This document shows positions 1-10,385 of a DNA stretch of 64,000 nucleotides, in pieces. Positions within the stretch are counted from its first letter, which is position 1. The number at the start of each line of letters is the position of its first letter. A program made the translations under genes and the position numbers. This stretch comes from Brassica napus (Eukaryota > Streptophyta > Magnoliopsida > Brassicales > Brassicaceae). The DNA is taken from positions 17,013,726-17,077,725 of the forward strand of contig NC_063437.1 in assembly GCF_020379485.1 (NCBI RefSeq), given 5' to 3'. Under the pieces are notes generated by a model. The model did not search any database and was not told the origin of the DNA. It was given only the letters and a program-made list of their open reading frames with translations.

Positions 1-267
1 ATTGGAGCGATTGTTACATATGAAATTGTTCTGTCAACGTCTCCTAGTTGAAATCCAAGGATAGAAAGATTGAGGTCTAGTAGATTTGGCATGGTTCTTA
101 ACCATGTAGAGAACATGAAGCTTATGAACTGTTTTGATGATTTTAACTATATTTTTCGTGAGTTTGTAACAATATCCATGCTCGTAAGTTCACATCATGA
201 AAGATCATGGAGGGTTTTATAAAGCCATATTGTATTCCACTGGTTTATTTAGCCACCTTCTGGCTTA

Positions 268-937
268 AGGCCGAACAAAAAATCCGAATCCGAAAAACTG
301 AACTGAACCCGATCCGAAAAAGTAGTACCGAACCTGAACCAAAATTGATTAAATATCCGAACAGGTTCAAAATTTTGGTATCTAAAGAACCGGAACTGAA
401 CCGGACCCGAACCGAAGTATTTTGGATACCCGAATGTATCCGAATTAGATTTCTATATCCCCTTATATAAATATATTTTAAATTTAATGTCTATTAAAAA
501 CATCCAAAATATATAAGATACTTTTAAATTTTCTAAAATACTTAAAAATATATACAAATGGTCAAAAAGAAATATCTAAAATAGCTCAAATATACTCAAA
601 ACACCAAAAATACTTATCTATTGATTATCTATACAAATATTCAAACCAAATCAAATTATATGTTAAGTTTAGGTATTTTGACATATGTTATTCAAATTTG
701 TATGTAATATATTATTTTGTTTATAGATTTTGAGAAAATTAAAGTATATAATGAATTTTAAAATTTTAAAAATAATTTTAATGGGTTATTCGAACCCGAA
801 CCAAACCTACAAAGATCTGAACCTAACCCGAACCAAAACTTAGAATCCAAATGGGGCTAAAATCTTGGACCCCGAAAACCCAAAATCCGAATAGACCCGA
901 ACTGAACCCGAATTGGTACCCGAACGCCCACCTATTA
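268..937. mobile_element. hAT-like non-autonomous repeat, copy 1
   Basis: This AT-rich stretch is edged by many short 'ccgaacc' and 'gaacccgaacc' strings and ends in 'cgcccacc'. The 7-mer TGGCTTA lies directly before it (261-267) and again after it (938-944), which looks like a target-site duplication. Related copies lie at 19256-19848, about 30470-31150 (inverted) and 55624-56231 (inverted). The copy at 55624 has an 8-bp duplication, so a hAT-type origin is inferred. No transposase is present. Confidence 0.55.
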
Positions 938-1447
938 TGGCTTATTGATGAGTATTTTCTATGGATACTATATGCATCCCATTATTCACTGGTTCATGTT
1001 CACGTAGTCTAGAGCAATGGTTGTTTTAAGCTAAGAAAATCAACTAGCATAAATGAGTGATTGACCTTATTGGACTTTTTGACAACATAGTTGGTTTTGT
1101 AATTTACAATGTCAGCTTTAAGAAACATATACTAAGGGAATTTGCATCAGCCTTGTAGATGACTATTCTCTAGTCACAGAGCTAGTTTGTTTCATTTCAA
1201 TTTTATCAAATAATCCTAGTATGATCTTTCTGTATACTAGGGATGACTTGCAATCAATAAACTCAGTGACATGGATCATATATGATGTAAATTAAATGGG
1301 CTTTATCGATACTGGCCCAAGTATTGTGCTTAATTATCATGCACAATCTGTATTTCTTGATCTTCTTTCTTTAGATTAACGTTACAACTTTATTCTCCTT
1401 CCAAAGTAATACGAAACTCAGGGGAATCAACTCAAAGTGTTTCCGCC
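938..1447 (+). promoter_or_regulatory. Upstream region of the first F-box gene
   Basis: No gene is visible here. A segment around 1290-1350 (tatcgatac, a GGCCCA-type motif, atcatgcacaa) recurs upstream of the F-box pseudogene at 9226 (about 9080-9140), so the duplicated units carried their promoters. The transcription start cannot be placed. Confidence 0.4.
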
Positions 1448-2617
1448 ATGAAAGAACGGAAGCAGAACGACTCAGAGAATGGCGTTAAAATCACTCGACG
1501 CATCACGCGGTCGATGGCCACACATCATCGAAACTCATTGACGCTTCCCGTTGAGGTTGTTACAGAGATATTCTCGAGGTTGCCGTCGAAGTCCATAGCG
1601 AGATGTCGTTGCGTATGCAAGCTCTGGTCCTCCATGCTTCGTCGTCAAGACTTCACAGAGCTGTTCTTGACAAAATCTTGTGCTCACCCTCGGCTTCTTT
1701 TCGCATGCGAAGATGACAACGAGCAGTTTCTATTCTTCTCGTCGCCTCAGCCTCACAATCCGGAAGAGAACTCGCATGTCGTAGCCGTCAATAATCTTGC
1801 GTGTTTCCCAAGCTCCTATCAACTATTTGGTTGCACCAGTGGCTTCTTGTGTTATGGAGCTAACTTGATCCTCAAGGCGAGAAAAAAGCGAGCGTATGTC
1901 ACGGTGATATGTAACCCTAGCACGGGACAGTCCTTGATCTTGCCTACATTGAAGTCGAGCAAGACGTCTGGAATAGAAAGCTATCTTGGATATGACCCCG
2001 TTTCTAAAGAGTTCAAGGTATTGTCTGTACGTTATGATGGTTGGATCTCTAAGGAGCTCCATGTTCTGACATTAGGAACCAAGAAATTGTCATGGAGGTT
2101 GGTCGAGTGTTGCGTACCGCACTCTACTTCTCGTAAGTGGATATGCATCAGTGGTGTGTTGTACTACATAGCCAGGACTTCAGAGGCTTATTATATGGTA
2201 GTTTGTTTTGATTTGAGGACTGAGAAGTTCAGCTTTGTGAAGTTCAGTAGAGCACTGCCTGGTTCAGCAACGCTGATAAACTACAATGGGAGATTAGGTT
2301 TGCTTAGGTCGTTGGAAGATTTTGGTAATATTAGTCGAGCAAGTAAAAGTATTGAACTGTGGGTTCTTGGGGACGCTGCAAAAAATGAATGGTCCGAGCA
2401 TGTTTACATGTTACCTGATTTTTGGAAGGATGTAGTTGCGGAGAGCATGTGCATTGCTGGAATGGTTGGTACACATGAAATCGTACTGTCCCCGTGCTAC
2501 CAATACGTGCCTTCCTATGTCATCTACTTCAATGTGGAGAGAAAGACGATCAGAATAGTTGGTATTCAAGGAATGGAGGCGTTTCAGGGTAATATATGCT
2601 ACACCTATATCAACTAG
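1448..2617 (+). CDS. F-box/FBA-type protein, last residues lost to an early stop
   Basis: Single-exon gene for a 389-residue protein. Residues 33-75 form an F-box (LPVEVVTEIFSRLPSK, then RCRCVCKLWSSML), the part that binds SKP1 in SCF ubiquitin ligases. The rest matches the F-box-associated type 3 domain of the large Brassicaceae family that includes DOR. The start is supported by the 'ccgccATG' context shared by nearly all paralogues here. A basic leader ending in TRSM precedes the F-box, as in the copies at 9226 and 11107. In the other copies the C-terminus reads TYLNYVENVK plus two residues; here the Tyr codon TAT is TAG (2615-2617), removing eight residues. The lost frame is still readable after the stop, so the mutation is recent or tolerated. 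The substrate is unknown. Confidence 0.85.
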   Translation: MKERKQNDSENGVKITRRITRSMATHHRNSLTLPVEVVTEIFSRLPSKSIARCRCVCKLWSSMLRRQDFTELFLTKSCAHPRLLFACEDDNEQFLFFSSPQPHNPEENSHVVAVNNLACFPSSYQLFGCTSGFLCYGANLILKARKKRAYVTVICNPSTGQSLILPTLKSSKTSGIESYLGYDPVSKEFKVLSVRYDGWISKELHVLTLGTKKLSWRLVECCVPHSTSRKWICISGVLYYIARTSEAYYMVVCFDLRTEKFSFVKFSRALPGSATLINYNGRLGLLRSLEDFGNISRASKSIELWVLGDAAKNEWSEHVYMLPDFWKDVVAESMCIAGMVGTHEIVLSPCYQYVPSYVIYFNVERKTIRIVGIQGMEAFQGNICYTYIN

Positions 2618-3640
2618 GTTGAGAATGTTAAGCTTCTTTAAGCATTTTAAGAGAGACAAGTGTAGTTTTCGTTTTGTGTGTTGCCTTTTTTTTCCTAGTT
2701 TCTTAGTTTCAAATTTTCTGTAAGCAGAAAATCTTCTTGTTAGAAACTCTTTAAGATAATCCAGAACAGATAAGTTTAAAATGTGGTGTTTAAATGCTGT
2801 GAGAGGGAGAAGAGTTTTTAGATCTTCTTGTTACAAACTCTTTAGATAGTTTTTTAGATAAATAGATTGCTTAAGAGAACTCAACCTCACCAGAAAATTA
2901 TGTTTGTCCAAGCCTTTGTAGATGATTGATAAATAACAAGTTGTAGATCTAATTGTGCCATTTTGGATTGTATTGAGTAGATCTGAGTACATAGTGTCTT
3001 ATCATAAATCAAAACTTCTTAAGAGATCATCGTGAAAAGGTACAAAATTAAGAACTTGTTTAGACGTTACTCATATATGTTAACATGTTCATATCAAGCA
3101 TTGTGTTAGTCGAATTTGGTTTGTTCACTTCAAAGGATCAACGATAGGTCAAAGTTTAATATCTAATTATACTTACAATCTAACATTAAAAATATATGGT
3201 GGTTAGATGAGACCACTAGGTCCACTACATTCTTAGCTCTAAATTTTACATGTCTTTAGGAATTCAGACTCTAATATAATTATTACAATCTAACATATCA
3301 GCTAATAAAAAATATAAATACCTCATCGTTGTTCATCTAACACAATGAAACCATTACATCTTAAAAGTTGACAATATCTCGTACTCATGCTCTTTAACTG
3401 GACTAGATGAGACCAATATATTCTAATTTCACAAATTCCGCATTTCTTTTCTCTCTTTTTCAGTTATAAACCCCCAAAATTATGTATAAAAGCTAACATT
3501 TCAATTAACAAACAATACAACTACAACGTTATATGATTATAATTATAGCAGATATTTATAATCTGACACTAGCACTTAAATATTTGGTTAAATGTTATTT
3601 CTCTATGTTAATATGTTCTTTTAATATGATGAATAGACGA
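2618..3640. other. Intergenic, 3' flank of the F-box gene
   Basis: No coding region is seen. The first 350 bases resemble the 3' flank of the pseudogene at 9226 (about 10420-10760), including a 'ccagaaaa...tttgtccaagcc' segment, so the duplicated unit extends past the gene. The remainder is AT-rich and unclassified. Confidence 0.5.
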
Positions 3641-3869
3641 GACCACTGCATTTCAGTGATATATACTCCTATTGCATATTTACGAGATGAACAAGAGTTT
3701 TCATTATCATAAGCCAAATTTCAGTAAATATACACTTTGATCATCTATCATCTGACATGTCTCTTAGTACATTTTTAGCTAAACACATTAAATTGTTATA
3801 ATTATAAAGATTAAAGCTTTTAGGTGCGTGTTGTTGCAGCCAATTTTCAGCCCAATTTTATTCATGGAA

Positions 3870-3989
3870 GTCAGTTACGTTAGATTACATCTCCTTATAG
3901 GTATATCTCACAACTACTCTGTCCATATAAACTCTTGTACATCGTTTGTTTTGATTAAGGAAATACACAGACTTTCATGGTATCAGAGC
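3870..3989 (+). mobile_element. Copia-type LTR remnant with primer-binding site
   Basis: TGGTATCAGAGC at 3978-3989 is the classic initiator-tRNA-Met primer-binding site of plant Ty1/copia elements. It directly follows a CA dinucleotide, as expected for an LTR 3' end. The left limit is uncertain, and no gag or pol coding remains. Confidence 0.5.
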
Positions 3990-4189
3990 TCATGTTCTTC
4001 TGATCCATTTTTTCTTTCTTTCGTTATGTACTTTTTCAAATCAGTTTTTAAGTTTTAAGTCTTATGATATATAGAGTAATCTAATATGTTTTGGAAAAAA
4101 AAATGTATAATATCAGAAAGTAAATAAGTGATAAGCTTAAATAGTGTTGGAAGTAAGGAATAGTTTTCAGTCATTAGATCAGTTTGATC

Positions 4190-4528
4190 CAGTGCCGGTC
4201 CTGACATTTCTGAGGGGTCCAATACAAAAATAAAAATTATGAAGACATTACATTTGATATAACTAATTTTATAAGCTAATTGGTTAAATATAATGTTTAT
4301 TTAAACATATTATATTTGTATAATTAATTTATTGTATAGAAATATATTAGTTTCATGTGTTTGTCATTGTTTTTTGGTTAAATATGCATAATAGTATTTA
4401 TTTTATTTTAGAAAAATAAATGGTAAGATGTCAAAAAAAATAGTGAACCCACAAAAGTAGGCCATATTCAAAAGTTTCTTGCGTTTGCGTATGTGCTAAA
4501 AGCCCATACGCAAAATGGTGAACCCACC
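4190..4528. mobile_element. Small hAT-like insertion
   Basis: The segment begins CAGTGCCGGTCCTGAC, typical of hAT-type ends in Brassicaceae. It is flanked by GTTTGATC (4182-4189) and GTTCGATC (4529-4536), an 8-bp duplication with one change. The related sequence at 17530-17735 lacks it, which supports an insertion. I find no matching inverted repeat at the right end. Confidence 0.5.
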
Positions 4529-4632
4529 GTTCGATCTTTACTTTTTATTGAGGAGATGCCATGTATATAAACTTATAAAGGCGTCATGAATTCATTTGTA
4601 TCATGCAAAATGCGTAATTCTTGATTTTCTTG

Positions 4633-4950
4633 GCTCTGATACCAACTGATATAACGGAAGCTTATATGGATAAAACTAGATTCGTTGATTGTAAAAATAA
4701 CCGGATACTAAGGTTTGAAAAAAACTCTTATCAGTGATTTAACAAAAGCTCTTGGTATGAAAATGCTATTCTCGTGTCATAAAAATTCGTTTAGCTATGA
4801 AAGCTCAATTATTCAATATCAAAAATTTGAATACAACTCTAGGCACAAAAAAACCTATTTATATAAAATCTAGCAACCTTAAAACTATTAAAAGTTATTT
4901 AAATAATTCGAATTAACTAATATAAAAACTAAATAATTAAGATATTTGGA
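4633..4950 (-). mobile_element. Copia-type LTR remnant, minus orientation
   Basis: GCTCTGATACCA at 4633-4644 is the reverse complement of a copia primer-binding site. An LTR-like sequence starting TGATATAACGG follows at 4647. This site faces the plus-strand site at 3978. The right edge is uncertain. Confidence 0.45.
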
Positions 4951-4953
4951 ATA

Positions 4954-5985
4954 TCTATACTATTATTTGAGAAGTGAATTTGCTTTTGTGTCAAGTTCTA
5001 CATAATTTTAGGTATTTGACTTATAATATAATCAAAACGAATTTTATATTAATAATATTATATTGTATTTCGTATTACCTAATTGATTATAAATTAATAT
5101 GATAAATGATAAAAAAAAATTTCTATGCTATAAATCTTCTACATATTATTTTGTTGTTATCTGAAATAATATTTTTATTATAAAACATTAAGATATAAAT
5201 AAATTATAATTAAATATTAATCAATCAAAAATATTTTTATAAATATTTCAAATATATAAGTGCTTTTAAAAGTCAATTATATAATTAAAATGAATTCTTA
5301 TTTTAATAATATTGGATTCTATTTTATATTACTAAATTGATTGTAAATTAATATAATAAATTATCAAAATTAAAAAAAAATAAATAAAATAATTCTTATA
5401 CATATATATTTTATTGTTATCTGGAAAATAAAATTTTATTATTATAAGAGATTAAGACATAGAACAATTTCTAATTAAATATTAATCAATCAAAAGTAGA
5501 TTTTGTTTGTGTGTCGTATTCTCCATGATTTTAGGTATTTTTGCTTAATATATAATTTAAAAGAATTTTATATTAGTAATAATAGATTATAAGTTATATT
5601 AGCTAATTTATTATAAACTAATATGAAAAAAATTCAAAATCAAAACATATATTTTTAAAAATAAATAAGATAATTCTTATATATATATATATACTGTTGT
5701 TATCTGGAAATATTTTTTTATTATAAAACATTAAGATATAGAACCATTTATAATTAAATATTAATATATCAAAAATATTGCTAATATATAAGTGCTTTAA
5801 TAAAATTATCACAAGAATAAATATATATATTTTGATGGAAATATTCATCATATATATATATATATATGATGTTTGATTTAAACTTTTTGTTAAATCATTA
5901 ATAATTATTTATTATATTATTTTTTGAATTAATAAGACATAAACCAAAAATTATTAATAAGAAGATAATGACCGCATGTGTATCC
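4954..5985 (+). mobile_element. Helitron-like element, 3' end not found
   Basis: It starts TCTATACTATTATTTGAGAA after an A, matching the 5' end of the complete element at 16812. The inside is AT-rich and holds about three diverged copies of a roughly 290-bp unit (near 4990, 5270 and 5520) with 'ttgttatctg' blocks. The expected terminal hairpin and CTAG are absent, so it seems truncated. A perfect TA-rich palindrome lies at 5846-5871. Confidence 0.4.
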
Positions 5986-6085
5986 AAATATTCATCAGAT
6001 ACAAAAAGTTATATTTCCAAAACAAAACAACTCTTTGGTTCACGGCAAAAAAAACAACACCAACTCATAGGAATCTGTCTCCGCC

Positions 6086-7267
6086 ATGAATGTTCTAACC
6101 TTTTCTCCGCCTGTTACGCGAAGCTCATTGTCGATTCCTGATGACCTCGTTCTCGAGATATTCTCGAGGTTACCGTCAAAGGCCATAACGAGATGTCGTT
6201 GCGTATCCAAGCTCTTGGCGTCCATGCTTCGCAGTCAATATTTCACAGAGTCGTTCTTGATCAAATCTTGTGCTCGACCTCAGCTTCTATTCGCGTGCAA
6301 AGATGACAGTAAGCTTTACTTCTTCTCATCACCTCAACCTGAAAATCCAGAAGAGAACTCGTATGTTGTACCCTCCAATCATCTTGCACGTTTCCCATGT
6401 TCCGATAGATTCTCTGCTCCTAGCAGTGGCTTTTTCTCGTGTTATGGATTTAACCTGATCATGAATTGTGAGCTTGAGAATGTGATATGTAACCCTAGCA
6501 CGGGACAGTCCTTGACCTTACCACCAATATTGAAATCGGGGAAAGGGTTTGGAGTAGAAAGCTATCTTGGATATGAACCCATTGCCAATGAGTTCAAGGT
6601 ATTATCAATGGAACGCTCGTCTGAAAGTGGTGAGTGGATCTCTGCGAAGCACCAAGTTCTGACATTAGGAACCAATAAGTTGTCATGGAGGATGGTCGAA
6701 TGTTGCATACCACATTATTGTTCTGATAAGTGGATATGCATCAGTGGTGTTATTTACTACGAAGCTCCAGACAACTGGGTTTCCATGCGTTCCATGGTAG
6801 TTTGTTTTGATTTGAGGTCTGAGAAGTTCAGCTTTGTGAATTTCATGGAAACTTCCAGTAAAGAAATGCCTGTTTCAACAACTCTGATAAACTACAATGG
6901 CAAACTAGGTTTGCTTATGTCGGGAGATTCTGATGATAATAGTGGTTGTGGTTGTATTTGTGGAGAAAGTAAAAGTCTTGAGCTGTGGGTTCTACTGGAT
7001 GCTGGAAAAAATGAGTGGTCCAAGCATGTTTACGTATTACCGCCTCTGTGGAAGGATGTAGTTTCAGAGGACATGCACATTGCTGGAATGGTTGGTGTAA
7101 ATGAAATCGTTTTGACCCCCTGGTACCAAACCGTGCCTCCCTATGTCATCTACTTCACCGTTGAGAGAAAGACGATCATAAAAGTTGGAATTCGAGGAAT
7201 GGAAGCGTTTTGGGGTAAGAGATTCAAAACCTATTTCAACTATGTTGAGAATGTGAAGCTTCTTTAA
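6086..7267 (+). CDS. F-box/FBA-type protein, subgroup B
   Basis: Single-exon gene, 393 residues. The F-box is at residues 17-57 (IPDDLVLEIFSRLPSK, then RCRCVSKLLASML), followed by an F-box-associated type 3 domain to the C-terminus. The start is fixed by the shared 'gtctccgccATG' context. Compared with the subgroup at 1448, 9226 and 11107, it lacks the basic leader, and the F-box tryptophan (KLW) is leucine (KLL). The same changes occur in the gene at 17842, so the two form a subgroup. The reading frame is intact, including the C-terminal ENVK segment. It is expected to act as an SCF substrate receptor in nucleus or cytosol; the target is unknown. Its ancestral promoter is split by transposon insertions between 4190 and 6000. 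Confidence 0.88.
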   Translation: MNVLTFSPPVTRSSLSIPDDLVLEIFSRLPSKAITRCRCVSKLLASMLRSQYFTESFLIKSCARPQLLFACKDDSKLYFFSSPQPENPEENSYVVPSNHLARFPCSDRFSAPSSGFFSCYGFNLIMNCELENVICNPSTGQSLTLPPILKSGKGFGVESYLGYEPIANEFKVLSMERSSESGEWISAKHQVLTLGTNKLSWRMVECCIPHYCSDKWICISGVIYYEAPDNWVSMRSMVVCFDLRSEKFSFVNFMETSSKEMPVSTTLINYNGKLGLLMSGDSDDNSGCGCICGESKSLELWVLLDAGKNEWSKHVYVLPPLWKDVVSEDMHIAGMVGVNEIVLTPWYQTVPPYVIYFTVERKTIIKVGIRGMEAFWGKRFKTYFNYVENVKLL

Positions 7268-7675
7268 GCATTTTAAGCAAGGCAGGTGTAGTTTTCATTT
7301 TGTGTGTTGTTTTTATTTTGAGATTCTTAGTTTGAATCTTCTGTTCGCAGAAAATCTTTTGTTATAAACTCTTTAAGATAATCCAAAACAGAGAATTTTT
7401 AAAAATGTGACACTTTCATTGCTGTGAGAGGCAGAAGAGAATTAGATCCATGAAATGAGCAGAATGTAGCTATTTTGCTTTATAGATGATTGCGCATCGT
7501 ATTCAATAATACAATGCTAGGTATGCTAATGTTTCTTGAATGAGGAAACTGCAGCCTCAAGTAAAGATACCATGGAGTTTGATCCGATTGAATTTTTTTA
7601 TAGTTTGTTTCTTCTCCTAAGATGGTCATTGTTCGGTTACTTTTCGAGTACTCTTACATCACAAGTACAAGGATC

Positions 7676-8672
7676 TAAGAGCATGTGCATTGCGGACGCT
7701 TAAGGCGTTGCTTAGCCTAATTTTCATTAAAAAGAAAATCAAAAAGACTTGATAATAGAAGCGTCGTGGCTTAATTAAGGCCCAGAAGGCACATTGCTTA
7801 CGGATACGTGTGGGCAAGTGAGTGGAAAGAGAGGAGAGGTGGATTCATCACTCTTCGTGAACTCTCCCAAGGCGTTCAAAGGCAAAGGAATCTGCAAAGT
7901 CCACGGCACAGGCTTCGTCGTCATGTGCGACCGTGCTCTTCCCGGCAGCGTTTCCTCGCCGCGTCACTCGCCGCAAAGGCAGCTACGCTGAGGTTCCATT
8001 AAAAATCTCTCCTTTTTTTTCTTGAAAAAAGCTTCTTTTTTTTTGTTTTGGCAATAAAGTTACAATCTTTATGTTCGTAATTGCTTATTGATATGTTGTT
8101 TAGGTGACAAAGATCAAGACTTTAACTCCACACCGTGACTTAGTAGAAGCTCCGTGTGAGTATGCTTCCTACTGTGGTGGCTGCAAAGCTCAGAACCTCT
8201 CCTACGAAGCTCAGCTTAGAGCTAAAGAGGAACAAGTTTATGAGCTTATCACGCATGTCGGAAGGTTCTCTGATAACAGTCCTGGTCTCGAGACGGTCTT
8301 CAAGGCTATTGTTCCCTGTGATATCGAGTTTTGATTTGTTCTGTGGAGAGAGACATGAGGAAGGTTCATCGATACAATTGCAATAGAGGTTTGTTATCAC
8401 ACATATTCTCCTTCTTACGTTATCAAGATCATCGTTTGATCATCAAAATCATCGTTTGATCATCAATTCTCATCACAAGCACACTTATAAAAATCTAAAA
8501 AAATTCATCTCATGACATTTTGTTCTCTAAAATCCTTAATTAAGCAACTACCAATAAACCCATATAACTAAGCGTTGCTTAACAAAATTGCTTCTCTTAA
8601 TTTTAATAATTAAAAATTAATCATGCCCCACTTAAACAACAAATAAGGTTGCTTGCAATGCACATGCTCTTA
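7676..8672. mobile_element. Pack-type transposon carrying RNA-methyltransferase exons
   Basis: Perfect 18-bp inverted ends, TAAGAGCATGTGCATTGC at 7676-7693 and its complement at 8655-8672, enclose about 1 kb. The flanking trinucleotides are TAA and TTA, close to the TWA target of PIF/Harbinger elements. GTTGCTTA-type motifs recur just inside both ends. The middle is GC-richer and carries a gene fragment (separate entry). A tandem 'atcatcgtttgatc' repeat lies at about 8427-8465. No transposase is present, so it is non-autonomous. Confidence 0.75.
7838..8336 (+). pseudogene. Captured fragment of a TrmA/RumA-type RNA (uracil-5) methyltransferase
   Basis: Two exon pieces are readable. The first (about 7838-7991) reads FKGKGICKVHGTGFVVMCDR then ALPG, followed by small indels before RRKGSYAE. 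The second (8104-8333) reads TKIKTLTPHRDLVEAPCEYA, then SYCGGCKAQNLSYEAQLRAK. An intron with GT and AG borders (about 7992-8103) lies between them, so genomic DNA was copied rather than mRNA. The C-x5-C-x2-C spacing matches the iron-sulphur motif of plant TrmA-like methyltransferases (At3g21300 type, from memory). The catalytic domain is missing and the frame is broken, so no enzyme can be made. Confidence 0.75.
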
Positions 8673-9225
8673 CATTCGTCTTCTCAAAGTGAATTTTTTT
8701 CTTTACATGTTAAGTTATGGTACCTACTGATATTTCTATGTTTTCGTTACAATTTTGGTTCATTGTTTTTCTTTTTTTCACAGTTGTGACTTGTGATATC
8801 TAGATCATTGTATTACTACCTTTGATATTAAATGAGACTGTTTAAGTGTTACAAAAAAAAAAGATATCAAGTAATCGTAATATGATTCTTTCTGTATACT
8901 GAAAAAGAAAGAAAAAATGTGATTTGCATCAATAAGCTGACAAATACATAAAATCAGAGCCCTTTTTTCAAAAAAAAAAAAAACATAAAAATCCAAAAAA
9001 CAAGAGAATGTGCATCATAATTGGTCTGCGCATATATGGATCATTTTCAACAAACATTAATAATATGAACTACATAGGCTGTATCGATACGGGCCCATAT
9101 ATTGGGCTTAAATTGGGCTTTATCATGCACAACATAAAGACAAAAGTCTTTACTGTCTTTCAAAACAAAACAAACTCTTTAGTCCAAGAAAAAATTATAC
9201 GAACTCTTCCAAAACTGTCTCCGCC
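8673..9225 (+). promoter_or_regulatory. Upstream region of the F-box pseudogene
   Basis: No gene is visible. Several poly(A) or poly(T) tracts are present. Bases 9080-9140 (tatcgatac, GGGCCCA, repeated TTGGGCTT) match the upstream region of the gene at 1448. GGGCC/TGGGCT motifs are typical TCP-type (site II) sequences. Confidence 0.35.
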
Positions 9226-10385
9226 ATGAAACCACGGCGGCAGAACGTCGGTGGTCTAACTATTTCTCGACGCGTTACACGATCGATGACCAAACTTCAA
9301 CCAAACTCATTCCCGATTCCAGATGAACTCGTTTTCGAAATATTCTCGAGGTTGCCGTCGAAGGCGAAAGCTAGATGTCGTTGCGCATGCAAGCTCTGGT
9401 CCTCCATGCTCCGCCGTCAAGACTTCACAGACTCCTTCTTGACCAAATCTTGCGCTCGCCCTCAGCTTCTATTTGCATGCGAGGATGACAGCAAGTACAT
9501 CTTCTTCTCGTCGCCTCAGCCTGAAAATCCGGAAGACAACTCGTACGTTGTAGCCTCTAATCACCTCGCGTGTTTCCCAAGCTCCTATAGCTTATTTGGT
9601 TGTACTTATGGCTTCTTGTGTTATGGAGCTAACATGATGTTGAATTGTGATTCTGATGAGATGATATGGAACCCTAGCACAGGACAGTCATTGACCTTAC
9701 CAAGACTGAACTCGAGGTTGAGGGTTGGAGTGGACAGCTAAAAGTATTATCAATGAACCGTTCGCTTGTAAGTGGCGAACTGTTCTCTGTGGAGCACCAA
9801 GTTCTGACATTAGGAACCAAGAACTTGTCATGGAGGTTGGTGGAGTGCTGTGTACCACATTTTTCTTGTCGTAAGTGGATTTGCATCGGAGGTGTTCTTT
9901 ACTACACAGCTTCAGTCAACAGTTCGTCCTTCAGTTCCATGTTGGTTTGTTTTGATTTGAGGTCTGAGAAGTTCCGCTTTGTGAGTTTCCTGGAAACTTT
10001 CAGTAGAGCAATGCATGAATCAACAACTCTGGTGAACCACGATGGGAAACTAGGTTTGCTTATGTCGGAAGATTCTAGTAATGTTACTCGATCAAGTAAA
10101 ATCTTTGATCTGTGGGTTCTGCAAGACGATGAATGGTCAAAGCATGAATATGTATTACCACCTTTGTGGAAAGATGTGGTTACGGAGACCATGTGCATTG
10201 CTGGAATGGTTGGTACCAGTGAAATCGTCTTGTCCCCACGCTTCCAGTACGTGCCTTCCTATGTCATCTACTACAACGTCGAGAGCAAGACGATCAGAAA
10301 AGTTGGAATCCAAGGACTGGAAGCTTTTCAGGGTAGCCGTTTCTACACCTATCTCAACTATGTTGAGAATGTGAAGTTTCTTTAA
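9226..10385 (+). pseudogene. F-box/FBA gene broken by a short deletion
   Basis: The first part (9226-9741, 171 residues) has the leader with TRSM, an intact F-box (IPDELVFEIFSRLPSK) and the start of the associated domain. It stops at DS*. The rest continues in another frame (9753-10385) as MNRSLVSGELFSVEHQVLTL through to the usual C-terminal NYVENVK segment. Alignment with paralogues shows about 31 bases missing at 9739/9740, between the GV-S codons and the codons for VLSM. Apart from that deletion both halves are clean. A truncated F-box-only protein could still be made and might compete for SKP1; that is inference. Confidence 0.85.

Larger units (their letters stand above)
3640..4630. repeat. 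Duplicated upstream block of subgroup-B F-box genes
   Basis: Bases 3640-3870 resemble 15960-16200, and 4060-4189 plus 4537-4630 resemble 17530-17735, the region just upstream of the F-box gene at 17842. The shared stretch includes a segment reading 'ttttattgaggagatgcc' followed by 'atgtatataaa', a possible TATA region. This copy is broken by an LTR fragment (3870-3989) and by an insertion at 4190-4528. More inserts then separate it from the gene at 6086. Confidence 0.55.

Noticed and set aside
207..470. 87-codon ORF on the plus strand
   Set aside because: It reads through the 'ccgaacc' strings of the hAT-like repeat and has low-complexity composition.
8780..8870. Possible poly(A) retroposon near 8855
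   Set aside because: The only flanking match is the 6-mer GATATC, too short to call a target duplication.
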